From Phenylobacterium sp. (lineage in GTDB: Bacteria; Pseudomonadota; Alphaproteobacteria; Caulobacterales; Caulobacteraceae): a stretch of DNA of 53,883 bases. The position numbers were made by a program, and so were the translations under genes. Positions 25,125 to 32,611 of this stretch are shown here, one piece after another. Every line of letters starts with the position of its first letter. Position 1 is the first letter of the stretch. Below the pieces are notes generated by a model. The model saw only the letters and a list, made by a program, of their open reading frames with translations. It was not told the DNA's origin and did not search any database. The stretch covers positions 1-53,883 of the forward strand of contig NZ_JAUYQL010000048.1 of NCBI RefSeq assembly GCF_030697305.1, given 5' to 3'.

Positions 25125-26030
25125 TCAGCCCGCCTGGACCTTGCGCAGGAACTTCATGGTCTGCTCGCCGCCGGCCGTATAGGCCTGGTGGCCGGTCGGA
25201 TCGGAGATGCGTTCCCAGTTGTCGCGGACTTCCTCGGCCGACAGGCCGTTTTCACCCAGATAGACGCCCTCGGTTTCGTACATCCGGGCGAGCGCAAAGA
25301 CGCCGGCGCCGGCGGCGAGAATAGCGCCGGTCGGGGCCTCGTCGGACGCCAGGTAAATCACGCCGGCGGTGACGTACTCGGGCTTCAACTTGTCCTGCAT
25401 CTCGGGCGGCAGCAGATTCTCGGTCATCCGCGTGGCGGCGACCGGGGAGATGGCGTTGACGTGGATGTTGTTCTTCCCGCCTTCGAGCTTCAGCGTGCCC
25501 ATCAGACCGATCAGGCCCAACTTGGCCGCGCCGTAGTTCGACTGGCCGAAGTTGCCGTAGAGCCCCGTCGACGAGGTGGTGACGACGATGCGGCCGTAGT
25601 TCTGGGCGCGCATGATCTCCCACACGGCGTGGGCGCACTTCACCGTGCCCATCAGGTGGACGTCGACCACCAGCTCGAAGTCGGACACCTCCATCTTGGC
25701 GAAGCTGCGGTCGCGCAGGATGCCGGCGTTGGCGATCAGGATGTCGATCCGGCCCCACTGGTCCATCGTCTGGCGCACCAGGCCGGCGACGCCCGCGTCG
25801 TCGGTGACCGAGGCGCCGTTGGCGATCGCCTGGCCGCCGGCCGCGATGATCTCTTCGACCACCTGACGAGCGGCGTCGGACGAGCCGCCAGAGCCGTCGA
25901 TCGACGCCCCCAGGTCATTGACCACCACCTTGGCCCCGCGCCGGGCCAGCTCCAGGGCGTGGGAGCGACCAAGGCCGCCGCCTGCACCCGTGACGATCGC
26001 CACCTTGTCGTCGAAGCGGACCTCCGCCAT
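25125..26030 (-). CDS. Short-chain dehydrogenase, MFE-2 (3-hydroxyacyl-CoA) type
   Basis: 301-residue SDR. The NAD(P) fingerprint VAIVTGAGGGLGRSHALELARRGAKVVVNDLG is at about 9-40, with IDILIANAGILRD for the NNAG region. The catalytic Ser-Tyr-Lys is in VVTTSSTGLYGNFGQSNYGAAKLGLIGL. The GRSHAL and VVNDLG... signatures and the C-terminal extension (GENGLSAEEVRDNWERISDP) are typical of the dehydrogenase half of peroxisomal-type multifunctional enzyme 2, which oxidises D-3-hydroxyacyl-CoA in fatty-acid breakdown. The ATG at 26030 is preceded by GGAGG, so the longer frame is not needed. Confidence 0.9.
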   Translation of the reverse strand: MAEVRFDDKVAIVTGAGGGLGRSHALELARRGAKVVVNDLGASIDGSGGSSDAARQVVEEIIAAGGQAIANGASVTDDAGVAGLVRQTMDQWGRIDILIANAGILRDRSFAKMEVSDFELVVDVHLMGTVKCAHAVWEIMRAQNYGRIVVTTSSTGLYGNFGQSNYGAAKLGLIGLMGTLKLEGGKNNIHVNAISPVAATRMTENLLPPEMQDKLKPEYVTAGVIYLASDEAPTGAILAAGAGVFALARMYETEGVYLGENGLSAEEVRDNWERISDPTGHQAYTAGGEQTMKFLRKVQAG

Positions 26031-26075
26031 GCGAGCCTCCCTGATCGGCTGTTTGTGGGCGGCTTGTGGCGCTCG

Positions 26076-26091
26076 TTGACGCACGCGTCAA
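26076..26091. promoter_or_regulatory. Palindrome in the divergent SDR/GST intergenic region
   Basis: TTGACG-CACG-CGTCAA, an exact 6-bp inverted repeat with a 4-base spacer, in the 161-bp gap between divergent genes. Each arm reads TTGACG outward and so could serve as a -35 element for either direction or as an operator. On the minus strand, GCCACAAG lies 14 bases after TTGACGC, a weak match to the -10 consensus. Function is inference. Confidence 0.35.
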
Positions 26092-26191
26092 GCGCGCCGC
26101 GGCCTTGCGCCGCAAGCCGGCTTGGTGGTCAAACAGTCCCGCGCGGCGCGTCCGCGCAACCCTGACGCAGGGGTAGTAAGGAGCCGTCCGC

Positions 26192-26809
26192 ATGAAACTC
26201 TACGACGCATCCGGTGCGCCAAATCCACGCCGCGTCCGCTGGTTCCTGGCCGAGAAGGGCGTCAGCGACCTGGCGATCGCGCCGGTGAACATCATGATCG
26301 GCGAGCACAAACAGCCTGGCTACGTCGCCAAGGCCGGCTTCGCCCACGCCCCGGCGCTGGAGATCGACGACGAGGTGACGATCACCGAATCCGTAGCGAT
26401 CTGCCGCTATCTCGAGTCGATCTACCCAGAACCCAACATGTTCGGACGCACGCCGAAGGAGACGGCGGTGATCGAGATGTGGACTCGGCGCGCCGAGCAT
26501 CTGGTCGCGGTGCCGTTGATGCTGGGGGTACGCCACACCCATCCGGCGCTGGCGGTGCTTGAAAAGCCAAATCCCGCGGTCGCCGAATACAACACCCAGT
26601 ACGGGCTGGACGCGTTGAAGGTGTTCGACGCGCAGTTGAGCGGCCGCGAATGGCTGGCCGCCGACCGGCTGACCATCGCCGACATCGTCGCCTTTGTCGG
26701 CCTGGACTTCGCCCGCCTGATCAAGCTGCGGCCGCCGGCGGAGCTGGTCGAGCTGAACCGCTGGGCCCAGGCCATGCGCGATCGGCCGGCGGCCAAGGCA
26801 TCCCAGTGA
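26192..26809 (+). CDS. Glutathione S-transferase family protein
   Basis: 205 residues. The thioredoxin-like N-domain (MKLYDASGAPNPRRVRWFLAEKG) is followed by the cis-Pro/ESVAICRYLE motif, where Glu-Ser bind the glutathione gamma-glutamyl group, and a helical C-domain with the conserved ADRLTIADIVAFVGLDF capping motif. AAGGAG lies upstream of the ATG. The substrate is unknown; possible roles are detoxification or a housekeeping isomerase. It begins a set of four overlapping plus-strand genes that ends with a second GST-like gene. Confidence 0.9.
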   Translation: MKLYDASGAPNPRRVRWFLAEKGVSDLAIAPVNIMIGEHKQPGYVAKAGFAHAPALEIDDEVTITESVAICRYLESIYPEPNMFGRTPKETAVIEMWTRRAEHLVAVPLMLGVRHTHPALAVLEKPNPAVAEYNTQYGLDALKVFDAQLSGREWLAADRLTIADIVAFVGLDFARLIKLRPPAELVELNRWAQAMRDRPAAKASQ

Positions 26810-27726
26810 GGGGTGCGGTCGTCCTGCTCGCCGCTCTGCTGGCCGGCGCGCCGGCGCTGGCCCAGACCCTGACCGTCGTCGGCCTCGACGGGCGCGAGAC
26901 CATCCTCGACGCAGGCCAGATCGCCGCCATGCCCCGCGGTCAGGTGACGATCAGGGAGAACGACAAGTCCAAGGCCTATGAGGGCACGCTGATCGGCCCG
27001 GTGCTACGCGCCGCCGGCGTGCCGCTCGGCCCTCGCCTGCACGGCGACCCGCTGAAGGCCTATGCGGTGGTCACCGGCCGTGACGGCTTTGCAGCGGTCT
27101 ATGCGCTGGCCGAGTTCGACAAGGACTTCCAGGACGACACTGTCATCCTGGCCGACCGTCTGGACGGAACGAAGCTGGATGAGAAGCGCGGTCCTTGGCG
27201 GCTGGTCTCGTCCGGCGATCGCAAGGGTTGGCGCAGCGTCTACGCGGCCCAGCGCATCGAACTTCACGCCGCCGCTCCAGCCCGCGCGATCTCGCCGCGC
27301 GCCATGTTGAACTCAAGGCTCGGCGAGGACAGCCGGTCGCTGATGGTCTCACGTGGCGAGAAGGTGGTGTTCAGGTTGCTCGAGGGCGGGCGGCTGGAGC
27401 TGGTCTCGACGCAGCCGGCGAGCGAGGCCGACGCCCTGCCGCCGAAGCCGGGCGGCGCGTCCGCGGCGGACCCCGTCGCCGGGACGGTGACGGCGATCCT
27501 CGGCGGCGACGCCAAGGCCTCCATCTTGAAACTCGACAGTGGCCTGTCGCACGCCTTCGACTATCGCGTCGCCACCACCGGCGGCCAGACGTCGATCAAG
27601 GCCTGCACGGTGCTGCCGTTGCTGGCGAGCTACGACAGCGGACCGGCGGGACTCGCCGCGGTGACGCTGAGCGAATTGAAATCCAAAAAGGACAATCTCG
27701 TGGTCTGCGAAGGGGCGGGGCGGTGA
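26806..27726 (+). CDS. Secreted protein with oxidoreductase molybdopterin-domain-like N-terminus
   Basis: 306 residues from the GTG at 26806, which overlaps the stop of the GST gene. Residues 1-20 are a signal peptide (GAVVLLAALLAGAPALAQ). Residues about 21-145 resemble the small sulfite-oxidase-type molybdopterin-binding domain found in many exported proteins (GPVLRAAGVPL, AYAVVTGRDGFAAVYALAEFD, GPWRLVSSGDRKGWRSVYAAQRIEL). I see no conserved Cys ligand for molybdenum in that part. After about residue 167 (a Met at 27304) a second unrelated-looking region begins (LEGGRLELVSTQP, KACTVLPLLASYDSG) that I do not recognise. The frame is continuous, so this is a two-part protein or a fusion. Cofactor binding is unproven. 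Confidence 0.7.
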   Translation: MRGAVVLLAALLAGAPALAQTLTVVGLDGRETILDAGQIAAMPRGQVTIRENDKSKAYEGTLIGPVLRAAGVPLGPRLHGDPLKAYAVVTGRDGFAAVYALAEFDKDFQDDTVILADRLDGTKLDEKRGPWRLVSSGDRKGWRSVYAAQRIELHAAAPARAISPRAMLNSRLGEDSRSLMVSRGEKVVFRLLEGGRLELVSTQPASEADALPPKPGGASAADPVAGTVTAILGGDAKASILKLDSGLSHAFDYRVATTGGQTSIKACTVLPLLASYDSGPAGLAAVTLSELKSKKDNLVVCEGAGR

Positions 27727-28001
27727 GCGAAGCGATCGAGACCGCGATGCTGGAACTCATCGGCAAACTCGCCCCCGGCAAGTCGGTGTCGCCGGAGGAG
27801 GTGGCGCGCGCCGCTGATCCTGAGAACTGGCGTCGCCGGCTGGGCCATGTGCGGGCCGTCGCCCGGGGCCTCGCCCGCCAAGGTCGCATCGAGATCACCC
27901 GGCACGGCAAGACCGCCGATCCGGAGCAGTTCAAGGGCGTTTACCGTCTGCGCGCGCCGCAGCCGGTAGACGCCGCGCAGGCGCAAGGAGACGGCTCATG
28001 A
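27723..28001 (+). CDS. DUF3253 family protein
   Basis: 92-residue protein matching the DUF3253 pattern: AIETAMLELIGKLAPGKSVSPEEVARAADPENWRRRLGHVRAVARGLARQGRIEITRHGK, then KGVYRLRAP. The predicted helices and wing-like end suggest a small winged-helix fold, but no function is known. The start is GTG at 27723, overlapping the previous stop; the stop overlaps the ATG of the next gene (ATGA). The tight overlaps on both sides make translation coupling, and hence a real gene, very likely. Confidence 0.85.
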   Translation: MSEAIETAMLELIGKLAPGKSVSPEEVARAADPENWRRRLGHVRAVARGLARQGRIEITRHGKTADPEQFKGVYRLRAPQPVDAAQAQGDGS

Positions 28002-28636
28002 TCCTCTACGGCTCATCCATATCGCCCTATGTCCGCAAGACTCTTGCGTTCGCCGCCGAGAAGGGGATCGCGCTGGACCTGCAGCCGGCCGGCATGGGCC
28101 GCGGACCCGCGGAATTCATGGAGGCCAGCCCGTTCGGGAAGATGCCGGGGTTCCGGGACGGCGACTTCATGATCTCAGACTCGACCGCCATCATCACCTA
28201 CCTGGATGCGATCCAGCCGGAGCCGAACCTGCTGCCGCTGGAAGCGCGCGCCCGGGCCCGCACGGTCTGGTACGAGGAGTTCGCCGACACCATCCTGATT
28301 GCGGCGGGCGCCAAGATGTTCTTCAACCGCCTGGTCGCGCCGCGCTTCATGGGCCGGCCGGGCGACGAGGCCGCCGCCCTGGCGGCCGAGACGGACGAGC
28401 TGCCGCCGATCCTCGACTATCTGGAACGCGCCCTGCCGGCGTCGGGCTTTCTGGTGGAAGACCGCCTGACCCTGGCCGACATCTCGGTGGCGAGCCCGTT
28501 CGTCAACCTGGCCCACATCGGGTGGACCCCGGATCCGCAGCGCTGGCCGAAGATCGTCGCCTATACCCAGGCGATCCTGGCCCGGCCGTCGTTCGCCCGC
28601 TGGGTCGACGCCGAGACCAAGTTCCTCGCCGCTTGA
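27998..28636 (+). CDS. Glutathione S-transferase family protein (second copy)
   Basis: 212 residues. The N-domain MILYGSSISPYVRKTLAFAAEKG has the SPYV(R)K active-site region with Ser in the usual Ser/Cys position. MISDSTAIITYLD is the glutathione-binding Asp/Ser motif, and the C-domain carries VEDRLTLADISVASPFVNL. It is clearly distinct from the GST-like gene at 26192, so not a recent duplicate. It overlaps DUF3253 by 4 bases. Substrate unknown. Confidence 0.9.
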   Translation: MILYGSSISPYVRKTLAFAAEKGIALDLQPAGMGRGPAEFMEASPFGKMPGFRDGDFMISDSTAIITYLDAIQPEPNLLPLEARARARTVWYEEFADTILIAAGAKMFFNRLVAPRFMGRPGDEAAALAAETDELPPILDYLERALPASGFLVEDRLTLADISVASPFVNLAHIGWTPDPQRWPKIVAYTQAILARPSFARWVDAETKFLAA

Positions 28637-28676
28637 GACGACTCGCAGTCGGCGCGCGCGCGCCTATCTGCAGGCG

Positions 28677-29261
28677 ATGAGCCTCGACGCCGTCCTGTCC
28701 GAGATCCGCGCCTGCCGCGCCTGCGCGCGCGAATTTGCGCATGAGCCGAGGCCTGTGGTCCGCGTGTCACCGCAGACCCGCCTGCTGATCTGCGGCCAGG
28801 CTCCTGGGCGAAGGGTGCACGAAAGCGGCCTGCCGTTCGACGATCCGTCGGGCGACCGCCTGCGCGGCTGGATGGGGATCGACCGCGAGACGTTCTACGG
28901 GCATCCAGCGATCGGGGTCGCGGCGATGGCGTTCTGCTATCCCGGCACCGCGGCGCGCGGCGGCGACCATCCGCCGCCCGAGCGGTGCGCGACGACTTGG
29001 CGTCCGCGTCTGCTGGCGCAGCTTCCGAACGTCGAGCTGACCCTGCTGGTCGGCGGCTACGCCCAGGCGTGGGCGCTCGGCGCGCCCGGCGCCGGCGGGA
29101 TGACTGCGACCGTGGCCGATTGGCGCGCGTTCGGGCCAGCGGTGCTGCCCACCCCGCATCCGTCGTGGCGAAACACCGGCTGGTTGAAGCGAAATCCGTG
29201 GTTCGAGGGCGAGGTCACGCCCTACCTTCGCCGCAGGGTCCGGGAGATCCTGGAGCGATGA
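28677..29261 (+). CDS. Uracil-DNA glycosylase superfamily protein
   Basis: 194 residues. The superfamily motifs are visible: motif A-like LLICGQAPGRRVHESGLPFDDPSGDRLRGWMG and motif B-like LPTPHPSWRNTGW. A Cys pair at the N-terminus (ACRACARE) could be metal ligands, but the full four-Cys Fe-S set of family 4 is not visible. Members excise uracil from DNA; this subgroup has little experimental support. It is not the UdgX of this window, which carries the KRRxH loop. It overlaps the following lipoprotein gene. Confidence 0.82.
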   Translation: MSLDAVLSEIRACRACAREFAHEPRPVVRVSPQTRLLICGQAPGRRVHESGLPFDDPSGDRLRGWMGIDRETFYGHPAIGVAAMAFCYPGTAARGGDHPPPERCATTWRPRLLAQLPNVELTLLVGGYAQAWALGAPGAGGMTATVADWRAFGPAVLPTPHPSWRNTGWLKRNPWFEGEVTPYLRRRVREILER

Positions 29262-30274
29262 TGAGATTCGCCGCGATCCTGCTGGCATCGCTCAGCCTGG
29301 CGGCCTGCGCGCCGATGATGGTGCAGCAGCCGTTCAGCGCCGTCGCCGGCTTCAACGGGCCGAGGATGGGGGAGGACGACTTCGTCAGTTTCGACGGCGC
29401 GCGGCTTGGCCTGACCACCTGGGCGGCGGCGGAAGAGCCGTGGGCGGTGGTCATCGGCCTGCACGGCATGAACGACTACGCCAACGCCTTCCACATGGCC
29501 GCGCCGTGGTGGGCGGCCCAGGGGGTGACCACCTACGCCTATGACCAACGGGGTTTCGGCCGCTCGCCGCAGCGGGGCGTCTGGGCGGGCGATCTGATGG
29601 AGGAGGACTTGCGCACGATCGTCGCGCTGGCCCGCGCGCGCCATCCCCATGCGGTGTTGGCGGTGGTCGGCGAGAGCATGGGGGGCGGGGTGGCTATCGA
29701 GACCTTCGCCTCCGAAAGGCCGCCTGCCGCCGATCGGCTGATCCTTTTGGCGCCGGCGGTGTGGGGCTGGTCCAGCCAGCCGCTACCGAACAAGACCATG
29801 CTGTGGTTCGCCGCGCGGTTCACCGGATCGAAGGTCTACAGTCCGCCTGACTGGCTGGCCGAGCGGGTGCATCCCACCGACAACCGCGAGGAACTGATCG
29901 CCATGGGCCGCGACCCATTGATGCTGTGGGGCGCGCGCTCGGACACGCTTTATGGACTTGTCAGCATGATGCAACGAGCCTCCGACCTGGCGGGCCAGGA
30001 TCGCACACCGACTCTGTACCTCTACGGTGCGCACGACGAGATCATCCCCAAACGGGCGACGACGCGGGCGGTCAGCCACCTGCGCCCCGACGACCGCACC
30101 ATCTACTATCCGAAGGGCTGGCACCTGTTGATGCGCGACAGGCAGGGACCGGTGGTGTGGGCGGACATCATGGCCTTCATCCGAGATCCCAAGGCGGCCT
30201 CGCCATCAGGCCTTGGGCCTATTCCGGGGGCTCCGGAGGCGAGGCCGGCGCGCGCGTTGAACGCGGGGTTGTGA
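29258..30274 (+). CDS. Lipoprotein alpha/beta hydrolase (lysophospholipase-like)
   Basis: 338 residues. The signal sequence ends in a lipobox (LSLAACAPM, Cys about 18), so it is probably anchored to a membrane. The alpha/beta-hydrolase core matches the monoacylglycerol lipase/PldB group: VVIGLHGMNDYANAFHMAAPWWAAQGVTTYAYDQRGFGRS, the nucleophile elbow VVGESMGGGVAIE, an Asp in YGAHDEIIPK, and the catalytic His in GWHLLMRD. The likely reaction is hydrolysis of monoacylglycerols or lysophospholipids. Two adjacent ATG codons (29258 and 29261) are possible starts. Confidence 0.88.
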   Translation: MMRFAAILLASLSLAACAPMMVQQPFSAVAGFNGPRMGEDDFVSFDGARLGLTTWAAAEEPWAVVIGLHGMNDYANAFHMAAPWWAAQGVTTYAYDQRGFGRSPQRGVWAGDLMEEDLRTIVALARARHPHAVLAVVGESMGGGVAIETFASERPPAADRLILLAPAVWGWSSQPLPNKTMLWFAARFTGSKVYSPPDWLAERVHPTDNREELIAMGRDPLMLWGARSDTLYGLVSMMQRASDLAGQDRTPTLYLYGAHDEIIPKRATTRAVSHLRPDDRTIYYPKGWHLLMRDRQGPVVWADIMAFIRDPKAASPSGLGPIPGAPEARPARALNAGL

Positions 30275-30337
30275 AGCCTATCCGCGCGGCGTACAGGCCA
30301 ACGCTTCCAACCTCGCAGCAGCGCGCAGCCCTTCCCC

Positions 30338-31417
30338 ATGACCCTGTTCGACAATCCCGCCTTCGAAGGCCACGAAGGCGTCCACAGCTTCTACGACGAG
30401 CCCACGGGGCTGAAGTGCATCATCGCTGTGCATTCGACGGCGCGCGGGCCGGCCGGCGGCGGCTGTCGCATGTGGCCCTATCCGAGCGCGGAGGCGGCGC
30501 TGACTGACGCTCTGCGGCTGTCGCGGGCGATGTCCTACAAGAACGCCATGGCCGACATTGACCTGGGCGGCGGCAAGTCGGTGATCATCGGCGATTCACG
30601 CACCCAGAAGACGCCGGCGCTGTTCGAGGCTTTCGGCCGCTGCGTCGAGGCGCTTGGCGGGCGTTACTGGGGTGCGGAGGACGTCGGCGTGTCGCCTCAG
30701 GACCTGGCGCATGCACGCACCCAGAGCCGCTATATCGTCGGCCTCGACGGTCACCCGGCGGCTTCCGGCGATCCCAGTCCGGTGACCGCGGACGGCGTGT
30801 TCCGCGGGCTCCGCCTGTGCGTGCAACGCGCGCTGGGCCGCGACCTCGACGGGATCACGGTGGCGATCCAGGGGGTCGGCAACGTCGGCCGCCACCTGGC
30901 CGACCGGCTGCATGCCGCCGGCGCGAAGCTGGTGGTCACCGACGTCAACGAAGCCGCGGTCGCCGACGTCGTCGCGCGAACCGGGGCTAAGGCCGTGGCG
31001 CCTGGCGCGATCTTTGACGCCGAGGCCGAGGTGTTCGCTCCCTGCGCGCTGGGCGGCGCGATCACCGCCGAAACCCTTCCCAGGCTGAGCGCCAAGGTAA
31101 TCGCCGGCGGCGCAAACAACCAGCTCGCCGACGCGGACGTGGGGCGCGCCGTGTTCGCCCGCGGCATGATCTACGCACCCGACTACGTGCTGAATGGCGG
31201 CGGCATCATCAATGTGGCGGGCGAGATCCGTGCGTTGGAGGCCGGCGGCCTGTTCGACCCCTCATGGGTCGAGGCCAAGATCACCCAGATGACTGCGACC
31301 CTGGCCGAGGTGCTCGACCGATCGGCCGCTGAAGGCCGTCCCACCAACGAGGTCGCCGACCAGATCGCCCGCGCGCGCCTGGCGGCGGCCAACGCGGCGC
31401 GCAAGGCGGCTGCCTAG
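30338..31417 (+). CDS. Leucine (branched-chain amino acid) dehydrogenase
   Basis: NAD-dependent amino-acid dehydrogenase of the Glu/Leu/Phe/Val family, 359 residues. The substrate-binding Lys lies in AMADIDLGGGKSVIIGD. A second conserved block is GRYWGAEDVGVSPQDL. The nucleotide-binding domain begins VAIQGVGNVGRHLADRLHAAGAKLVVTDVN. ALGGAI and VIAGGANNQLAD are also typical. Length and motifs fit leucine/phenylalanine/valine dehydrogenases better than glutamate dehydrogenase, with substrate among branched-chain or aromatic amino acids. The probable role is amino-acid breakdown, opposite in direction to the ilv genes of this window. Confidence 0.9.
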   Translation: MTLFDNPAFEGHEGVHSFYDEPTGLKCIIAVHSTARGPAGGGCRMWPYPSAEAALTDALRLSRAMSYKNAMADIDLGGGKSVIIGDSRTQKTPALFEAFGRCVEALGGRYWGAEDVGVSPQDLAHARTQSRYIVGLDGHPAASGDPSPVTADGVFRGLRLCVQRALGRDLDGITVAIQGVGNVGRHLADRLHAAGAKLVVTDVNEAAVADVVARTGAKAVAPGAIFDAEAEVFAPCALGGAITAETLPRLSAKVIAGGANNQLADADVGRAVFARGMIYAPDYVLNGGGIINVAGEIRALEAGGLFDPSWVEAKITQMTATLAEVLDRSAAEGRPTNEVADQIARARLAAANAARKAAA

Positions 31418-31445
31418 GCGTCGCGAGGCGCTGCTTGTCGCGGCG

Positions 31446-31607
31446 TCAGTGGCCGGGTCTTGGAGAGAACGACCGTCGCTCGACGCCAGGGGCGGCGCCG
31501 AAATTCGCGGGCAGCGGATCGGGCTTGCGGCCATGCTTGGGACTGGCGGCCGTCTTCATGAACACAGAGTCGGCCGGCCGAGGTTGCTGTTCGAGGCCCT
31601 TGAGCAT
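31446..31607 (-). CDS. Small basic protein of unknown function
   Basis: 53 residues from ATG 31607, which has GGGAGGAA about six bases upstream; a longer frame exists but lacks this. The product is Pro/Lys/Arg-rich and hydrophilic (MLKGLEQQPRPADS, then MKTAASPKHGRKPDPLPANF, ending RRSFSPRPGH), probably disordered. It follows the transglutaminase gene by about 33 bases on the same strand. No family recognised; the good ribosome site and spacing support it. Confidence 0.55.
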   Translation of the reverse strand: MLKGLEQQPRPADSVFMKTAASPKHGRKPDPLPANFGAAPGVERRSFSPRPGH

Positions 31608-31640
31608 CGCAGTTCCTCCCTTTGTGGTTGTCATAATCGC

Positions 31641-32519
31641 CTAAGCGGCGACTGAAAGTGTTTCTCCCAGCCGCACATCTACGTGAACCGTAAGCTGCGA
31701 ATAACCGCCGTCGCCATAGATGGCGCCGGTGACCGGCGCGGCCTGAGCGGGCGAGCGGCTGACCGCCACGGGGATCAGGTCGGCGGATTCGGCGAGGCCG
31801 TTGGTGGGGTCGAACTCGACCCAGCCGAGGTCCGGCAGGAACACCTCGCACCAGGCGTGGGTCGCGCCCGCGCCGCGCACCACGCTTGTCGCCGGTGAAT
31901 AGAGGTAGCCGGTGACGAAGCGCGCGGCGAAGCCCAGCCGCCGAAGCGCCTCCACCATCAGCCAGGCGAAGTCGCGGCAGGTGCCCGAGCGCGTCGCCAC
32001 GGTGTGGGCAGGATCCTGGGTGCCTTCCTCGACGCGCGCCGAATAGGCGAACTCGGCATGGATGGTCTGGTTCAGCCGCAGCAGGTAGTCGAGCGCCGGC
32101 TCCTCCGCCGGTCCGACCTGGGCCCGCAACCACTTCAGCAGCAGATCGTCGGAATCGAGCGTCTCTGGTTCGATGAACGGGTTGAGGATCGTGCGATCGA
32201 CGTTGTCGTAGACGATGGGCGTCACCGTGCGTGGATTGTCGATGCGCAGCGGCGAGAGCGGGGCCGGGAAGCGCTCAATGACCAATTCGCTGACGATCGA
32301 CAGTTGATCGGCTTCGCCCTGTGGCGTCAGCCAGCAGACGCTGTTGCCCAAGGCATCATAGGTCCAGCGCGTGCTGCCGGCGGGCGAGAACGACAGGGCG
32401 GACGCGACGATGCGCATGGCATGGCTGTCGCGCGGCCGGATCAGCAGGCGATGCGGAGCGAACCGCACCGGCTTTTCATAGGTGTAGAGGGTCTCGTGTC
32501 GGAGGGTCAGACGCGTCAT
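31641..32519 (-). CDS. Transglutaminase-like cysteine peptidase family protein
   Basis: 292 residues. An N-terminal bacterial transglutaminase-like domain (LTLRHETLYTYEKPVRFAPHRLLIRPRD) is followed by the papain-fold core. The catalytic Cys is in VATRSGTCRDFAWLMVEALRRLGFAARFVTGYLYSP, the His in GATHAWCEVFLPDLGWVEFDPTNG, and the Asp in the latter block. Such proteins are often encoded with circularly permuted ATP-grasp and alpha-E proteins, but those partners are not present here. The activity is probably peptide or amide hydrolysis. Confidence 0.9.
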   Translation of the reverse strand: MTRLTLRHETLYTYEKPVRFAPHRLLIRPRDSHAMRIVASALSFSPAGSTRWTYDALGNSVCWLTPQGEADQLSIVSELVIERFPAPLSPLRIDNPRTVTPIVYDNVDRTILNPFIEPETLDSDDLLLKWLRAQVGPAEEPALDYLLRLNQTIHAEFAYSARVEEGTQDPAHTVATRSGTCRDFAWLMVEALRRLGFAARFVTGYLYSPATSVVRGAGATHAWCEVFLPDLGWVEFDPTNGLAESADLIPVAVSRSPAQAAPVTGAIYGDGGYSQLTVHVDVRLGETLSVAA

Positions 32520-32582
32520 GCGCTTGCGAACCCCTGGACGTTATGGAGGTTCCGCAAAGCGGGGCAGTTAAGTCGATGGACG

Positions 32583-32597
32583 GAACAAAATAAGAAC
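32583..32597 (+). promoter_or_regulatory. LexA (SOS) box upstream of the radical SAM/UdgX genes
   Basis: GAAC-AAAATAA-GAAC, an exact match to the alpha-proteobacterial LexA box (GTTC/GAAC direct repeat with 7-base spacer), ending 14 bases before the ATG at 32612. Placement this near the start is consistent with repression by LexA and induction by DNA damage. Confidence 0.82.
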
Positions 32598-32611
32598 TAT
32601 ACGGTCGAAAC

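Noticed and set aside
28677-29261. Second UdgX
   Set aside because: It lacks the KRRxH loop; only the general UDG motifs are present.
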